Below, piece after piece: positions 62,125-64,000 of a stretch of 64,000 nucleotides of DNA (position 1 is the stretch's first letter; each line of letters opens with the position of its first letter). This DNA comes from Oleiagrimonas soli (GTDB lineage: Bacteria; Pseudomonadota; Gammaproteobacteria; Xanthomonadales; Rhodanobacteraceae). Location of the stretch: NCBI RefSeq assembly GCF_000761445.1, contig NZ_KN196470.1, forward strand, positions 990,699 through 1,054,698. The letters are read 5' to 3'. The translations under genes were made by a program, and so were the position numbers. Below the pieces are notes generated by a model, which was not told the DNA's origin, did not search any database, and saw only the letters and a program-made list of their open reading frames with translations.

Positions 62125-62256
62125 ATGATCGTGATCGTGATCGCGGTGGCATCAATCATGGGAATCCTAGGGTCATTCAGTGGCTTGGCTCGTGCTGTAT
62201 CTGCTGCCGTCGTTGCTGCTCTGGTGTGTTATGCGTTAGCAGCGAGAGTGTATTAG
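62125..62256 (+). CDS. Possible 43-residue hydrophobic peptide
   Basis: ATG (62125) to TAG (62256) encodes a nearly wholly hydrophobic, Ala/Val/Ile-rich chain (MIVIVIAVASIMGILGSFSG...) able to span the membrane once or twice. It lies in the AT-richer island. No ribosome site is evident, and the ORF overlaps the minus-strand ORF 62177-62440, so at most one of the two is likely real. Confidence 0.25.
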   Translation: MIVIVIAVASIMGILGSFSGLARAVSAAVVAALVCYALAARVY

Positions 62257-62440
62257 TTACGGCGGCATATATTAGGAGTGTAACAGGCAGCGAGTTGTTG
62301 GAACGCTTGATGTTGTATGTGAAGAGCAACGCGCGGCGATTCGCTTGAGGAAGAGCAAGATGATCCAGCAGGACGACATCCGCTTTGGATTGCGATTTTA
62401 GGGTTTGTATTGCTTCGTCGATCACGACAGATCGAGGCAT
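62177..62440 (-). CDS. Hypothetical 87-residue ORF in the AT-rich island
   Basis: A minus-strand frame of 87 codons (MPRSVVIDEAIQTLKSQSK at its start, a hydrophobic patch LPVTLLIYAAVTNTLSLL, then a Gln/His-rich end). No family is recognised and no convincing Shine-Dalgarno is present. Composition resembles the neighbouring cassette-like gene. It may be a cassette gene, a remnant, or non-coding. Confidence 0.25.
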   Translation of the reverse strand: MPRSVVIDEAIQTLKSQSKADVVLLDHLALPQANRRALLFTYNIKRSNNSLPVTLLIYAAVTNTLSLLTHNTPEQQRRQQIQHEPSH

Positions 62441-62468
62441 AGCGGTTCATCTTCATTGGCTCTCGTAG

Positions 62469-63494
<1,026 letters not shown>

Positions 63495-63531
63495 GTGGTG
63501 GAGGCGCTATCCATCCGGGGGGGCTCCGGTC

Positions 63532-63618
63532 GTCATCCCGGTGGAAGCCGGGACCCAGTGGCTTTAGCTTTCTCCTTGCGTCTGAAAGTCGCTGGGTTCC
63601 TGCTTTCGCAGGAATGAC
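63532..63618 (-). repeat. Interspersed palindromic repeat, copy 2 (inverted relative to copy 1)
   Basis: An 87-base element. Read on the minus strand it matches 44991-45070: GTCATTCCTGCG at one end, GCAGGAACCCAG, a variable centre with GACTTTC/GAAAG, CTGGGTCCCGGC and CCGGGATGAC at the other end. It begins 37 bases after the pip stop and can fold into a long hairpin, possibly acting as a terminator-like structure. Confidence 0.85.
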
Positions 63619-63675
63619 GCCAGGATGGGGCTTCTTCGCAGGTCAGTGCCGGCGCCATGCGATGCGGCGCTGGTG

Positions 63676-63849
63676 TGACGCCAGTGCGGTGTCGGGGTGA
63701 TGCTAGTGCGGTGTCGGGGTGATGCTAGTGCGGTGTCGGGGTGATGCTAGTGCGGTGCCGGTGTGATGTTAGTGCAGTGTCGAGGTGGTGCTACGCAGCG
63801 TCGGGGTGGTGCTACGCAGCGTCGGGGTGGTGCCAGTGCAGCGTCGGTG
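63676..63849. repeat. 22-bp minisatellite, 8 copies
   Basis: Head-to-tail units of TGATGCTAGTGCGGTGTCGG(GG), three nearly identical (63676-63741) and the rest diverged; two adjacent units (63786-63827) are 21 bases and identical to each other. There is no unique spacer between copies and no coding frame of interest. The array lies between pip and the right window edge. Confidence 0.9.
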
Positions 63850-63904
63850 CGGTCTCGGTGCGGTACGGTCGTCGACTGTCACGCTCTGCGCTACCCCTGA
63901 AACG

Positions 63905-63933
63905 CTGAACGCCCGGCGGAACCGGGCGTTCAG
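63905..63933 (-). terminator. 12-bp hairpin, probable terminator of a gene entering from the right
   Basis: CTGAACGCCCGG (63905-63916) pairs perfectly with CCGGGCGTTCAG (63922-63933), loop CGGAA. Only a weak T-run (CGTTTC) follows on the minus strand and none on the plus strand. Its position 58 bases after a possible minus-strand stop at 63991 suggests it ends that gene. Confidence 0.5.
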
Positions 63934-63990
63934 TCGAATGCGGCGCATGCAGAGCGTCGCACCGGTGGCGCGCACGAAGCGCGACCGGGA

Positions 63991-64000
63991 TCACTTCTTG
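63991..64000 (-). CDS. Possible 3' end of a minus-strand gene cut by the window edge
   Basis: The last bases read AAG AAG TGA on the minus strand, i.e. a Lys-Lys-stop ending, followed by the hairpin at 63905-63933. Three codons cannot establish a gene; this only flags the likely boundary. Confidence 0.2.

Noticed and set aside
63676-63849. CRISPR array
   Set aside because: The 22-bp units abut directly without unique spacers, and no cas gene is present; it is a tandem repeat.

Overview
The window is a high-GC bacterial chromosome segment that reads as Gammaproteobacteria, order Xanthomonadales (Lysobacterales). Rhodanobacteraceae (Rhodanobacter/Dyella type) is the likeliest family, but that is inferred from gene content and protein style, not from a search. 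The block thrS-infC-rpmI-rplT-pheS-pheT-ihfA-merR-tRNA-Pro, the recC-recB-recD order, the cysJIH cluster, a xanthomonad-type prolyl iminopeptidase and an integron-cassette-like island all fit. Almost all of it is housekeeping DNA. Only about 61.4-62.5 kb is clearly AT-richer and accessory in character.

Layout. 0-3.1 kb: the terminator of an upstream gene, a solitary GspH/FimT pseudopilin, divergent uvrB, and tRNA-Val(GAC) with its promoter and terminator. 3.1-14.0 kb, all minus strand: a 1589-residue GAF/PAS/GGDEF/globin/EAL sensor, an OprB-type porin overlapping pyrC, a small secreted Asp-Arg-Arg-rich protein, a CysK-like enzyme, a 1-Cys peroxiredoxin and cysG. 14.1-24.9 kb, plus strand: an elaborate control region, a 36-codon leader ORF and cysB; then cydA-cydB-cydX-cydD-cydC (cytochrome bd plus its assembly exporter) behind an FNR-like palindrome; then a P-type ATPase of unknown ion. 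24.9-30.2 kb, minus: cysK, cysH, cysI, cysJ. 30.5-39.2 kb, plus: recC, recB, recD with 4-base overlaps. 39.2-45.0 kb: a sugar-nucleotide epimerase (minus), then a ProVWX-type osmoprotectant importer and an outer-membrane porin. 45.3-53.4 kb: the translation operon from thrS to tRNA-Pro. 53.5-57.9 kb, minus: a hybrid histidine kinase paired with an HD-GYP response regulator. 58.2-61.4 kb: a cupin and serA (minus), with a divergent D-2-hydroxyglutarate dehydrogenase-like flavoenzyme. 61.4-64 kb: a cassette-like island, prolyl iminopeptidase, an interspersed repeat, a 22-bp tandem repeat and a closing hairpin.

How the genes work together. CysG makes siroheme for CysI. CysH, CysI and CysJ reduce PAPS to sulfide, two CysK-type enzymes fix sulfide into cysteine, and CysB is the expected regulator. 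The cysB and cysJ upstream regions share an 11-mer, which hints at common control. SerA feeds the serine precursor of O-acetylserine, and its flavoenzyme neighbour probably removes the D-2-hydroxyglutarate that SerA produces. Cytochrome bd and CydDC, which exports cysteine and glutathione in E. coli, sit inside the cysteine block. Two c-di-GMP signalling loci (the globin GGDEF/EAL protein and the HD-GYP pair) are separated by about 46 kb.

The least expected features are: a ribosomal protein bL20 carrying a C-terminal helix-hairpin-helix domain; a two-helix CydX; leader-peptide/terminator arrangements in front of cysB and thrS; an AUC start codon for infC; and a gene flanked by integron-like core sites.
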